In this document: in pieces, positions 35,881-50,600 of the stretch
Position numbering within the stretch: position 1 is the first letter of the stretch
Layout of the letters: the number at the start of each line of letters is the position of its first letter
Assembly (NCBI GenBank): GCA_905250075.1
Contig: CAJNOP010000016.1
Coordinates: forward strand, 1,335,661-1,399,660
Reading direction: 5' to 3'
DNA length: 64,000 nucleotides
DNA from: Rotaria sp. Silwood1
Lineage: Eukaryota; Rotifera; Eurotatoria; Philodinida; Philodinidae
The notes under the pieces: generated by a model
What the model saw: only the letters and a program-made list of their open reading frames with translations
Databases searched by the model: none
Told to the model about the DNA's origin: nothing
Made by a program: the position numbers and the translations under genes

Positions 35881-38521
35881 GATGCACTTGAACTTTCAGA
35901 GGTACAGTCGGAGGTAGCAGATGTATTAGAATTAAAAATAATGCTATCATATTGCTATTTATCAATTCTAATGCAAATAATATCAAAGCAAGAAGATTAA
36001 TTATAATATTCATGCTAATCTCACTCCCTTAAGATCAATTCTTTGATAACTCTTCTTAGTCAAATTTTATGTGATGACAATCGTGCAAAAATTAACGATT
36101 TTATCACTATTTATTATGTAGCTTTGTTTGTGAGGTTCTATCGAAATCACATCGTGATTAATCAATGATTATCTTTCTCGAAATCCGATTAATCATTGTT
36201 CTTTTTTTTAGGAACGTGATTAATCATCAGAACGTACGCGATTTTGACGGCATGAGCAGATTGTAATGTAAATGATCATTCCAATACTCAAAGTACCTAT
36301 ATAATTAGTGTTCATATAGTCAACACTAGTATCTATAACTATTTATTATATTACGTTTTGAGAAAAAAAAAGAAATATTTTTGTTGCAATAGAAGCATGT
36401 TTGTTGTCATCTTGAAAGTCTTTTCTTTTGTAAAAAATTTCTTAATATGAACTGCTGTAGATTTAATAAAGTTTCGATTTATGTTGATTCATATTCTATC
36501 AAATTATCAATGATAAATAAATACAAATGGTACCAATATTCATTGTTGAATGTCTATCTTTAATAATATGAACATTTATACTTGATCTATGATCGATGGA
36601 GAAATCTTCAAATGCACTATTGAGTAGTACACATTCAGTTTTTTCCGACGTCTGAAACGTATGCAAAAGGTTGACAAGCGAAACTTGTTTTTCTTAAATA
36701 GGTCGTCATTAATAAACCAACTACTATTCACTGCTTTTATCTAAAAAGCATTATTCATTATTGAACCGTTACTTTGCCCTACTAACGGGAACGCAACGAT
36801 CTTTAAACGGATCTCGTTCACATAAAAAAAGTATCGACTGACATTTTAAGTTTCACCAGTTTGCTTTTTTTTGTTGCATGACTTTATTATGCGTATTTTC
36901 TACCGTTTGATTACGAGCATTGAAAATAGTTTTATTTAAAAAGACAATTATAATGGTTCTATATTAGATTTATCCTACAATCTAAAAGTCTAATAATACT
37001 AATTATCCAGAAAATGAAAATTCAGTAGAACTTCTCTTGCCTTTAAATTTCTTCAATTGCATGTAACAAACTAAATCAATATGGGGAGGAATTATTGCTC
37101 GCTTGAATTCCTCTAGCAATAAAGAATTTTATAGCCTTTTACTTGATGTGGAACTCTTCGATTTCCCAATGGAATTTTATTGAATTTCCACTTTCTGGAT
37201 GGTGAATTCATCTCTATATTGGTGATCACATTATACTGAAAAATAACAAATATGTATATACAAAACAATATTTCATGATCTTTGCTAGAAGCAAATGACA
37301 TTGAAGTAATTATAGAAGGATCATGACGCATTATTGTTGAAGCTTAGTAAAAGCCTTGGCTTTTCTATTGAATTTAAGATAATTACTTGTGAGTAATATC
37401 TTTAAGCTTTCTTTCTTTTCTTTTTTATCAATAAAAGCTATATCATGATAAAGAGGCTAAATTTCATGTGCAAATCATTTCATTAACTTTGATCTTTTCA
37501 AAGCATCTGTATTTTCATCATATTCATTTCGGCAATTCAACTTGAAAAATAATGCTTGACGTTTAAATAATAAATCTAATTCTATATTGAGTATTTAGAT
37601 TAGAACGGAAAGTGACAGTCATCAATAGTAATTATGATAAAACTACGTAAAAAGGAAGAGGTGTGAAATATTGATCATTATTTCCGCTCCCAAAAGGTCT
37701 TTTCAGGTAGTAAAATCCTTGAAAGTAATTATTATTTTTTACAAGTAGAACACCTTATCTCAGAAAGTCACAAAATAAAAAAAAAAACGTTTTTTTACTT
37801 TGCATATATTATTAAACAAATAATCAATTATTAATAATTGTTTTCTTAGACATTGTCATGATTAGCAGTTGTTACAAATTTATTGTCTTTCTCATTGTCG
37901 AAGATTATGATACAAAAATTTTGATTTTCCAATCCAACAAATTTCTGATTACATATTCTATTTTTATTTTATTTTTTGACCTCTATGATTGTTACATTTA
38001 TATATCCCTGTTCTTGACATACTATTTGTAAATTGACACAAAAAAAAAAATTCTTTTTGCTAATTATACTCATATTCCAATAAAGCATATTCATATTCAA
38101 CTTCAGTCAAGTGGAAAACTCGTTTCATTGCGCTATGATTTGATAATATTGTCTTGTTAATAGACTAAATTTCTCTAATCCACATTTCTTTTAGTAACAA
38201 TAATAATGACAGATATAGTGATAGACATGAGCGGAAAAGAAAGCCTCTCTCTTCGGTTTCCAATGGTTGTCATCATTATTACTGCTGTCGTTAGTCTCAT
38301 GTTTGAAGAAAAAAAAAAGAAAGATGATAGAGATAGCTAACGCCCAATCTTTTGTGTCTATGCTATGCGTATGTGAGTTCATTACAGATACGCACTACTA
38401 TCAGCATTCTGAGAACACAGCAACGAGAAAAGAGAATCTTTTCAGTTCTCTCGAGAACGATGCCGTGCGTCACTCATAATACGACATATTTTTTTTCAAA
38501 TTACGCTTCAAGAACGAGAGA

Positions 38522-38525
<4 letters not shown>

Positions 38526-38553
<28 letters not shown>
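38526..38553 (+). repeat. (GA)n microsatellite in the RIM leader region
   Basis: About 14 GA dinucleotides lie roughly 120 nt upstream of the RIM start codon. GA tracts can bind GAGA-type factors in animals, but no function is shown here. Confidence 0.6.
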
Positions 38554-38559
<6 letters not shown>

Positions 38560-38669
38560 TAAGTAGAGAGCCAGTCGAGCTCGTTCATCTGAATGCATCT
38601 TCAAGAGTTGAAGCATATTGATGCTGATGTTATCAAGTGGGTGTGACGTTGCTACCGACTCGCATCAAC

Positions 38670-41600
38670 ATGCAGCCTCAGGCAACAGCGCTAACAGAAC
38701 CAATCATCAGACCTCCATCTCCTGATTTTTCTTCACTCTCACCTGATGAACTCAATCAATTAGAAATTGTTCTTCAAAAACAAGTTCTTATTGAAAATGA
38801 ACAAAATCAATGTTTATCTGGTTTACGTCGTACAATGGTACACCTTCAACAAACAATTCAAAATGATCATCAACGACAACGACATTTTTCATCAACTAAT
38901 TCACAAAGTTCATCACCTATACCACAAAATCAAATAGTATTATCATCATCTGATATTGTTCAATGCTATATTTGTTATTCAAATATTGAAGTACAAACGA
39001 AGGATTTTAATTCTTCACCACCTATCTTATGTACAGATTGTCATCGACCTGTTTGTCGACGTTGTGGTAATTATACATCACCAGAACTCATTAATATATC
39101 AGATAGAAATAATTTTGAAAATCAAACTCATACATCCAAATGGCGTTGTCGAATGTGTATTGTGCGTCGTGAAGTAATCAGGAAATCTGGTACGTTCTTC
39201 AGTAAAAAAATTAATTACAATTATTCAATATATAAAAAAATTATTCAAATGTGTAAATCTTGTTGAAAAGAAGAAGAAGAAGAAGAAGAAGAAGAGAAAC
39301 AGAATGAATAAATTACAGTTTCGACTAGGGTTTTTTTTCTTTTTTTGCTTTTTTTTTCTTCTTCTTTTCATAATCATCAGAAAAAATGTCTCATTATTCA
39401 CACTCTTATCATCATCACTTTTCTTCCCATTTCCTTTCATTCAACATTGAAAATGAATCTTTTTCGAGGTTCTTGGAATGCTACTGACGATGAAATACCA
39501 ATTCATTCACCTGTACGTTTATTACAAAAATTAGCAGCTTTTCGTGCATCAACTGGCTCGACTCCAGTATCTTCATCAACATCACCTTCACCACAAAATG
39601 AACGTAAATCAACTATTCTAAGTGAATCAACGAATTTTTTCACACGTCTATGGCGTCCTCATATTCATCAGGAAACACCATCACAAATTTTATTGGCTTC
39701 ACATGAAATAAATTCATCATCATTTGATCATATACCGGAGCCAACGCCGACACTTACTGAAGTATCATCTATTCCATCATCATCGCTTAGATCAAATAAT
39801 CGCATATCGTTCATACGTGACGTATCATCAAAAAATCCAACACAATCATGTCAATTTTCATCACCATTAGTACAACCACCAGTACCATTTCAACCACAAC
39901 CAACAACATCAAGTATAATAACAGATCCTTCATTCGAAGATACAACGTCAGAACAACCATATGATACAGCTAGTGAATTTTATTCTCAAAGTTTTGAAAC
40001 AAACATCGATGGTAGTAATCCAAAAATTGTTGATGAAGAAAATTCTGAACAACAACAAGGATTAACATATGACGAACGACATCGTCGTTTAAGTTTATCA
40101 GCAAAATCTGTGATACAATCAGTACAAAAGATATCTTCATTGCCATTGCAAATGACTGAACAACATCATAGTAATAGTCTCAATTCACCTGAAGCAAATA
40201 TTGATGTTAGTATGGTAAGTTCTATAATCATCTTCTACAAAAAAGAATATTTCAAATATTTATAAGAACGCTATTCTTTGTTAAATAAATAGACCTACAT
40301 ATCTAATCATTTGGCTAGCAAGTACTTAGTTATACTTAATAATGTTCTTTTAATGTTTTCTCTATAGATGAAAGTAACTTACGACTAGTACGTGCAGAAA
40401 GAGAAGGAGTTGAAAAAATGTGAAGATGTTTTTATTAGAACATTCACATAAATACAGAATAGAAATAAAAGAGAAAAAAATTATAACAAGAGATAACCTG
40501 TATGTACATCGTTCTATATGATCATCTAAGATTAGTATTCGTTCTTTCCGTTCTATATTCAACCTATAGTCATGTAAAGATAATCAAGATTTTGACATAA
40601 AACATGTTGTAGTTGTCTGGCACACATCAAAAAGCATTTTGTCATTTCATATATAAAAATGAGAAATACTCTCAAGTGACATAAATCATTCATTCATGGT
40701 TTCTATTTTAAAATAATCTTACACTGAAAAATATTCTTTTATATTTCTACAGGCAATGGACTACTTTTCTACTCCAATAATAACGACACCCTCAGTAACA
40801 GAAGATTTTTCATTACCAAATAATAATAATAATAATAATAATAATAATCAAGAACGAACAAATCATGCAGATGTTCGAAATTCTGATACATGGGCACGTA
40901 AACGAACATTAATGCATCGCGATTATCAATGGACAACTACATTGGATGATGTAGAATCGATAGCAAATAATAATGATAATAATAATAATCGATATAATAG
41001 CATACACAATCCAACAGTTTTATCAAATTTAACAACGAACTCCTTAACATATACAGGTCAAAAAAATTCATCGTCATCTTCAAAAAAAACAAATACTAAA
41101 TCTGATTCATCAAATGTAGTCTTACGTCGACGACATTCTTCTCGTCGTTTACCAGAAATTCCTTTGAATTGTAAAATCTCATCAAATGATGATGAAACAA
41201 ATCGCATAGAAGAAATTGAATTTCCACTACCATCATCATCATCATTATATACAACACATGAACAACCATCTCAACTTATACATGAAAATTCTCCTTGTAA
41301 TCGTTCAACTTGTTCAAAAAGTACTGATTCAGATTCATCATTAGCATCTCGTTTAGTACATACAAAATTATTGCATACACATCAATCACAAAATACTAAA
41401 TCAGTTGATTTATCAAACTTAACACGACGAAAATCATTTCTTATTGTTAATAATACATTATTACCACAACGTTCACTTGATTATCCATGTATTGTACGTA
41501 AAGCACCCGATTTATCTGATATTGTTCGACAACGTATGTTATATGCAAAAATATCTAAACAACAAGGAGAAAATTTTTCTCTAAGTCTTGAACGTGAACA

Positions 41601-44600
41601 TGTACCAAAAGTACCAAGAAAAATAATTATTAGACAAGATAATAGCATCGAAATCGCATTAAGGTAACTCTCTACAATATAAAATATATTCGTATTGTTT
41701 ATTTCCATTTCTTTTTTTTTTCAAATTAACATTATTCGATTATATTCCATAGTTTAATTCTATAAGAAATGTATTGAAGCCTTATATAAATAAATTAGTT
41801 TCCAGAATATGATTTCCCGATAAAAATGTATGATATCAAAAAAAATTGAAAGTTTACCGAAGTAAAGTTCATCAGATTCAGAATTTTTGAAGTGAGACCT
41901 GAAAATTATATTCTAAACATTTTTATGAAAATTGTTTTTTTTATATTCTGAATCTAATTATCATTTCAAAGAAGCGAAGCCCTTTTATTTTTTCATGATT
42001 TGCATTCGGTAACTAATTAGTATAGTCTAACATTCTTCAAAAGACTTTGACGACGATCTCATAATAATCAAATTATAATCGACTCGGGCTTTTAAGGCAG
42101 AATTCATCGATCAATAGCGAATCTGAAATATACTCTATGAATTGTAAACACAATTGAGACGAGAACAAAATTGAACTGAATAATACGAAAAAGCAAAAAA
42201 TTTGTCGATACAAATAATAGTCGAAAAATTTAATATAATAAAAACGAAAGTCTACAACTGCGCATTATATTAAAAAAATATCAGTTTAGAAATGATGTGT
42301 AATTCTTCTAATTTTTATAATAGCACCCTGTAAAAACAGAAATGAATGCCTACTACTTTCTTAAACATTATTACTTTGAAGAAGCAGAAAAAAAGAAAAA
42401 AGAAAATTTATGTTATTTTCTCAACTCTTTCATGTTTGCGAGAAAAAGAGTGTGAGTTTATAGTACCATTAAGCATCTGGTTACTATTAAAGCTAATTTA
42501 CTTTTTTTTTTAAAGTAAAATAATATTTTACATAAACCATATGTCAAAACAGCTTACTCATTACCACTTGATCAGCTTTTTTCAAGCAAACTTTGGTATC
42601 TAATAATTAACATATGGATACTTTCTTTTGTAAAACATGCTCTAAAAACTGTGTTGAATTATAAAAGAAAAAATTTGGTTCCTTTTTATAGACATGACAA
42701 ACATCTTGGTAATGAGTCATCATAGACGTCACAGATGCTGTTGATATATGATCAAAAAGCATCTATTAATAAAGTCTCATCATAATATAAGAATTATTTT
42801 CTTATTGCACCTCTTGATCATTAAGTAAAAGGATGCTGAAGAAATGCCTCTCAAAATTGATAGAACAAAACATTCTTTCAATGATTAGCAATAGCAACTA
42901 CATTGTGTGTCACATTTTAATCCCGTAGGAATTGTGCTAACAGTTTTCTTTTTGCATAAGATGTTACGTTCGACTGCATAATCTAGTGACGTTAAATGTA
43001 TACAATATTTAAAATGATTTATTTTTTGGTTTAATTTTTCATCAGAATAAATTTTGATATAATTTCATGAAAATCTGTGTGTCTAATAATTGTAACTTTA
43101 AAAACAAGCTCGGGTTCATATCATACGTATATTAGAGAAATATGTGCTGCTTTGTTATGATTTTCACTTTACTAATAGCGTCCATTGTTTTTGGTGTTAG
43201 TTTAACTTATTTGTCTACATTGATGGTTTCTTTTAGGTTTCACCATAAATTTCTCGACTATTATTCGTATCAAACGATTTTCCTAAAATGCTAATAAAAT
43301 ATTTGTCAATAAAAATTATTTAAATCATAAGAGTTTCAAGACAATATGAGATACTTTTTCAAATTCTAGATTCAAATTTTAAATTAACAAATGAATAAAA
43401 AAAAAGGTTATGTTTAATAAATAAAACTTCATTTCCTACATATTCATCATAGACTGTGGGATGATCCGAGACTTTCTAAATAGAATATTTGACTATTTTT
43501 CGCATATTTAAATGCATTGGAAAAAGTGAACCGTACTTGTGTTAGTTTTTCTAGAACTCAAAAGAGTTTCTTTGCAAGCAACAATCTTAATTTTTCTGAA
43601 GACAAGTCGCTTCTTATAGATATCAAATAAATTCTTTAAGAATATAATCCTTAATGGTAATCTGCACTCTACAAAATGGAGCAAGAAGTCAGAGTTTTAA
43701 TTAATTTGCTAAAAAAAGATGGCAGATTTGTGACAGTAGATTATATTGCGTTGAAAAGGTGAAAATGAAACAAACAGCCATTTTTTTTGTGATAGACTTT
43801 ATAAAAGCCTTTGTTGCATCTGAACATTTTGCTTGAGATAAAAATTTTTGAGTTTTTTTTCAAGATCTACTTGTAGATTAATAGTCAAAAAGTTCATTCT
43901 TTACTTTTTCGATGAATGATTTTTATCCAAATTAAATTTTTTTTTGATTAATCTATTAATACTTTAATTTTCTTTTAGTAAACCGCCTAAACTTCGTCGG
44001 CAAACTTTATCAGAAGAGTTTTGTTATGGTTGTAATCCTGATATAGAATTTACTTCAATATCACCAATGACAAATGCATCATCAACACTTGGTTTACCTA
44101 TACCATCATCTGGATCAGGTTTACTAGCTGGTGATCGTAGAAAAACAATTGAAACATGTGAAAATATTTATTTACATGCTGAAGAAAGTTCAAAACTACG
44201 TGCACGTACACCACCATCAAATCCACATCGAATTTTACTTCATCGAGATAAAAATGATACATCAATACGAACAAATGGTCTTGGAATGCGTATTGTTGGT
44301 GGACAAGAATGTGAAGATGGTAGTCTTGGTTAGTAGAATATTAGTTTTTACTTCACTTAAAATAAATATTTATTTATTTTGTTTTATTCTAAGGATGTTT
44401 CGTAACAAATATTTTATATGGTGGTCCAGCTGATGTTCAAGGTAATATTGAAGTAGGTGATCAAATACTTGAATTTAATGGACATTCATTAATTGAATCA
44501 ACATATGAAGAAGTACGAATTTTACAAGATCATTGTGGTGATATTGTACAATTAGTTGTTCAACATAATAATGTTAGATTACAAATAAATAATGGTCAAA

Positions 44601-47600
44601 CATTATCATCTATTGAAATTTCAAGACATTTTGAAACTGTACCACGTTTATCATCATCATTAACGCGAAAACGAAGAAATTTACCGCCACTACCACCATC
44701 ATTATCATCAACGATTCCTAAACAGCAAAAAAAAGAATTATATGAAACTGTTGAAACACTTGAAGTACCAAATGTTAAAGAACTTAAACCAATTTTAATT
44801 AATCGAGGAAGACTTCTAGGTAAAATATTTTAATTATAAAGAATGAAAGACATAAAAAAGAAATGTTATTAACACTTTTTCAACCAACTATTATCTTATA
44901 ATTTCTATCTTCAAATTTTTACTGCAAGTGTCCTTGTAATTTCATGAGAATTAAGATAATTTTTTTGCCCCTTGATAAAACATTGCCGATTCGTCGTCGG
45001 GATAAAAAGTCACCGTTACTATAGTTGGACAATGACGCATGAAACTTTATCTGAAAATAAGTTTACAACAATTCAAATTTTCTTTCGCGATAAAACAATG
45101 AAACTTTGTTGATTTTATTCTCTCTGGTTATTTTAGATTTTAATATCTTCTTTTAAATTTATATGAAAAATCTCACACTCAAGAGAACTAAAAAGAAATA
45201 TAAAGAGATTCTAATCTCACATAAGCAGCTAAAGTTTTATGTAAATGTTAGCACAAATATTCATATAGAATGATAGTTCTATTTGACATATTAGTATTAG
45301 TGCATCTCGACCTTTTACTAAAGCCCTCGACACATTAGAAGACCCGAGATCTTCTATTTTGTCTTATCGTTCATAAGTTACAAGGAGGGTCTTCTAATAT
45401 GTCCCTTTAAAAAAGCCATTTTTTGACAGTATCGCCAACAAATTTTGGTTCTAGTCAATTTTTGTCCAATACACCGTTAGTAAACGAGTTTATTTTATTT
45501 ATTCCTCGTGCGTAGAATAAGAAAGAATCATATATTACTTTGCAATAAGGAAGAAGGTCATCGTTAGTAATAAGTGCTCTAAGAACAGTACAGGCAATAC
45601 TCTTTAACATCTTGGTACAATGTCCAATAGAATTCTTTTTTCTAAAGAATTCTATTGTCACTGCCAACATTTTACCTTCTAAATAACTAAATAACTGAAA
45701 AAAGAAAATGACCTTCTTTTTGTCGAATTTACTTAAGGCAACTGTTTATGTTAAGGTTTGATTAGTACAGATGGAGTTAGTTCCGGTGAAATCTACCACT
45801 AACATAATTATTGGTCACAAGTTAACTTCGATGAATATGATTGTCTTCTGAAGAAACAGTTTGTAGAAAAACAGCAGTTGCATACATATTCTGTGTTTTC
45901 TTTTATGTCTGTTTCGAAAAATGCCTTTGGGTCGTATTGAAAAAAGAAATTCGTTCTCAGACTCATAAGTACTCACCGAATAAATTTCGAAGTATATACG
46001 TGAAGTTAGGTTTTCTTCAACTATAAAAATCTGTTTTAGAATAAAGACGTTTCTGAACCTTTAGAAGAAGTTTATAGACGAACAAACTGTTTACTTAATA
46101 CAAAACGAAATTTTATCAAATATGTCACTATTTTACAAAGATCCCTTCATGTGCTACACTCGCGAATGTGGACTCGGCCCACTAGATCGTACGGTCATAG
46201 AAAGGTTTTTCCGCATATAGAAATTAATGAATTTTCTCAGAGTAACCTGCAAAGAAGGACTACAATGACTCCACGATATGCTTTCAAAAAAAAATATTAC
46301 TTTATAAACAGTTGCTTCCTATTAGCTGTTTCTCAAGATTTTTCTAACTTGGAACTGACAGATCGTTATCACGACGAAAGTAAAATATTGTTAATACTGA
46401 ACTTGGACATCATTATGGACTTAAATTCTAAAAAATACCACTAGGTTCCAGAAATTATTTTATAAAAATTGATTTTGTGAGGGTGTCTTCTAATATGTCT
46501 TTTGCTTCATGTAGCAAGGGGGATCTTCTATTATGGGGGGGGGGGGGGGAAGGGTCTTGTATTATAGAGGGTCTTCTAATACGTCAGGGGTTTACAATAT
46601 TGCTGTAAATAAGCATTTCCTCTTGAGACTTATGAGCCCTATCGACGTGTTTTCACAAAAGAGGAACACATTTTATATTCATAAAATTTTTTATGAAAAA
46701 AATTACTAATTTATATGTGATAAAATTTGCGTTGAAGATGAAAATTACAAAGAATATTGTTCAAAAGAGCGATCCGAAGTTTGAATTAATCATACGTATT
46801 TATATAGTGACTTGCATTCTCTATTCTAATATCTCTGAAAATATGATCAAAGCTATTTTCTTTAAAACAATTTCAATATGTTTTCTTTTTCTTTCAAGCT
46901 CAAATTTGGCATGATGTTGACGATTTGAAATTAGCTTTAACAATAATTCAAGCAAGTAATCTTCCTTTACGATCGAATGGTGATCAACCATATGCATTTA
47001 TAACTGGTAAAATGCTATTTGAAGATCGTGGTTTTGACATGTTTGAAACAAAAATAATTCATTCATCAAATCCAGTTTATAATGAAACATTTGTTTTTCA
47101 TGAAGTTGAAAGTGTTGATGTTCTTCATCTAGAAATTTTACTTTGGGATAAAAAACAATACCAAACAAATAATGATAGTATAGATGAATCCGATGAATTT
47201 CTCGGTATGATACAGTTACCATTAAATGAAGCTAATCTTGAAGATGAACCACGTTGGTATGAATTACGTGATCGTCAAACACGTAAACCATCAGCAACAA
47301 GTGTTACATTTAAATCATCCTCAATAGAAAGTGCTGATAGTGGTCGTAAAATGCCACCATTATTACTATCAAATAAACATGATGAAAAAACAAAAACAAC
47401 TACAGATGCATCAATGCATACAGTAAATCCTTCGGTAACAAATACAATTGATTTTAATCGAAGAAGTTCTTCTACACAAACAGCTTCTAAACATGCCAAT
47501 ATAACTGGTTCAGCAATTCCAACTATTATAATGACTGATATTGATGATGATAAAGATAGTGAAGATGGCCATCGACGTCAATCAGCAATAGCTATACGAT

Positions 47601-50600
47601 CAGCTAAACTAAAACGCCGAATATCAAAAGGAATATCAAAATTATTCGATGGTCACACAAGACGTTTTAGTGAATCAACACCGGATTCACCAAAAAGTCC
47701 AGCATCACGAAAATTATCATCACAAATACAGACAAATATTGATAAAGATCATCATATTGATATATCTGTTGGTCTTACATTAGATAATACATCTACTAAT
47801 ATAAATAAATCACCACGTCAAAGTGTAATATCAACAATAAATCAAGATGAACAACAAACATTAATACGTCCTATTCCATTACAACAAATGCCTATTGGAC
47901 AATTAATGTTACCTTATATTCCATCATCACGACATTCATCTATATCAGGTTCAAGAAAATCATCAGCTACATCTAACTTTGATAGTGATGATGATATCGA
48001 TAGATATTTCACATTATCAGAACAACAACAAGAACAAATAAATGATAATAGTAATGTTCAAACACATACTGTTGGTCCAGGACAAGTAACACCAAGAAAT
48101 TATGAAAACATGATTCATGATTATATAAATATGGGAAAAATTCAACTTGGCTTAATTGTTACAAAAGGTCTTTTAGAAATTGATATTATATCTGCAAAAG
48201 GATTAGAACGAATTATTGATGAAAGTGGTGATAATAATAATAATAATAATGGAGTCAAAATTGAAGATACACCACCTGATACATATGTTAAAACGTAAGT
48301 TACTATCGGGATTGTCTATATTTTTTAAGGATGGAAGGAGCATAAAAAATCAGCAGAACGTAGTTTCAAAATCTAGAATGCAAGAAGTCTTGACCAAGTG
48401 GTAGAACAAAACTCATTATAACCCAGTCTCTCCTATAATAGACGACTTACAACCAGACCGTTTCTCTTCCGAAATTTGATTCAGTCGTATTCACCCCACG
48501 AAGACATTGCCTATTTATTTTTATTTCATTTTCTGTCAGAAGAAAAAAAATGATATTTGAAAACCTAATTTATATTCAGAGTAGCCACGAAACTAAACAT
48601 TAGCAGGGAATATTATGAATTTTCGTAGAAAGTCAGCCACTATGACAGGAGAAGCTTCCTGTATTCCTTCTAATCGTGAAACCTAGTCACGATCACAATT
48701 TTTATGTTCATTTATCGAGATTAAATTGGAATGTATATTATTGTTTGACAACAGAATATTTTGAAAAAAGACACATAAGTTTGAAATATTAAGAAGAAAA
48801 AAAAAATATACCATAGAAAACAACTTTATCGACAGTACTTCAAACGGGTGATCACAAAATGTTTTTGGACAAAATGTTTGTTCACTTTTGATTCGCTTGA
48901 AAATATTTGCGACGAGTTCAAAGTTATGTGTTATAATCAGAATTTTTCACTCTTTTCAAATATGGGTTTGATGTGGGCCAACGTTTCCGATGTTGGACTT
49001 CAAAATGTTGTGTTTAAGTTTGTTCAATAGTAGTAAGAAACTTTTTGAAAGATTTAAAAAAAAGATATTTTTAGTCGTGAGCCAATAGGTTTTTGTATAC
49101 CCTGTAAGTCTCTTTTCCAACATGCTAAAAATTGTTGGAATCAATCATTTGGTAGAGCAAACACATCTCTACAAAATGTGATACGGAACTTAGCTGTAGC
49201 TTTTACTTAAGTGCCGTTGCAAGCATTTCTTCAAAAGCTCCTGTCAACGTAAAAACGGCTGCCAGTTTTTCAAAAATGAGTATTTAGGAAAAACGAAAAT
49301 TGAGGTGTCTTGTGAAAGGACAAAAGACACGTGAAATACTGCATTTGTTAGGGTAGTTTCTGATGTACAAGTTGATATATAAATAAAGATTCAATCTTTT
49401 AGTTTAGAATCAAAATAATGAAAAAACAATAATTTTGCGTACGAACTAAATCTTTTGTTTTTTCAAAAAGGATTTCACTGCTCTCGAACAAAATTTCTAA
49501 GCTTATATTCGAAAAGAGCACTAGAGCTTGATCATAAACTGATAAGTTTTGATTCATCAGAAATATTTCTTAGTGGATCAACAACAAATAAAAACCTTGT
49601 CTAAAAACTTTCCAATCACCTGTATCTATGTTAAGATACTAAGGAAACAGTTAGAAAAGATTTTTTCTAAGAAGAAAATTGTTTATTAACTCTTTTTAAT
49701 GCTATTAAAGGTTTCAGAGGTCACTTTTTTACAGCTTTAGTGGAAAACCGCAACATAACTGATTGTTTATGTAACAACATCATTATTTTAAGAGAGATTA
49801 AGTGGATTTGTCAAGCTCAGAAGATTTGATAAATCGCGTGGAACTCATATGTTATATTCTCATGAGGAATCTATCCTTTTAAGACTGATTTAGTGTCTTG
49901 TACATTCAAATTCTTTGAAATTTTCAAAATATATTAGGACTATAATGAAAAAGCTAGAGAATAATTTTCAGTTCTATCTCAGGATGTTTGCGAGAGATTT
50001 TCACCAAGCAAATAGTGTTTTTGATAACTTAGAATTCTCTGTAGACTCTCATACTAGATGTTTAATTGTTTTCTTTGAAATAGCATGTCAAGATGCACAG
50101 TTTGAAAGAACCTTTTTTTTTTATTCTCCTACTTTTCATGTGTAAGAAAAAAATGACAAGTTCAACGTGTAAAGAACACTTTAAAAATAGAGGTCTATTT
50201 ATAGAAGAGCTTGTATATATGATAAAAGCAATGAATTATTCAGAAAAAAAGAACTCAGTCATGACCTGCATCGTGACATATTCTTTAAAAACAAACAAAA
50301 AAGTGCACTACTTGAAGCTCGTGTGACAATTCTAGGATGTGCACTTTTAAAAACGCATAAACAGAGAAAGCAAATAAAAATGTTTTAAATTGAAATTTTA
50401 CAATATTTTAGTACTTGAAACTCTATTAATTGTTTATAAGCTAGTTAATGTCTCTCTAATATTCGCAAAGTTTTTTTGAAACTTAGGAAAACTTCCTGAG
50501 ATGAATTTTTTGGAATTCATCCGAAATCCATATTTTACCATATACGTGCCAATGAAATCGATCCGTACGAAAAACCATTTTTTTTTCAAAGAATATGATA

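Larger units (their letters stand above)
32345..38669. other. Six-kilobase intergenic region upstream of RIM
   Basis: No coding exon recognised on either strand. It contains a degenerate tandem repeat (about 35640-35880), a cluster of GATTAATCA motifs (36155-36230) and, at the right end, a (GA)n tract at 38526-38553 just before the RIM start. Several open frames of 60-75 codons (34498-34686, 35532-36013, 37113-37331) have no support. Confidence 0.4.

Noticed and set aside
39225..39440. Lysine-rich minus-strand frame within the first RIM intron
   Set aside because: Made of GAA/AAG and poly-A tracts lying inside a well-defined intron.
45841..46444. Transposase remnant in the RIM intron element
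   Set aside because: The frames are open but no DDE/D or DNA-binding motif could be seen, so I did not call a transposase.
49915..50326. Overlapping plus-strand frames in RIM intron 6 as a nested gene
   Set aside because: No splice signals, family signature or codon bias; probably chance in AT-rich intron.
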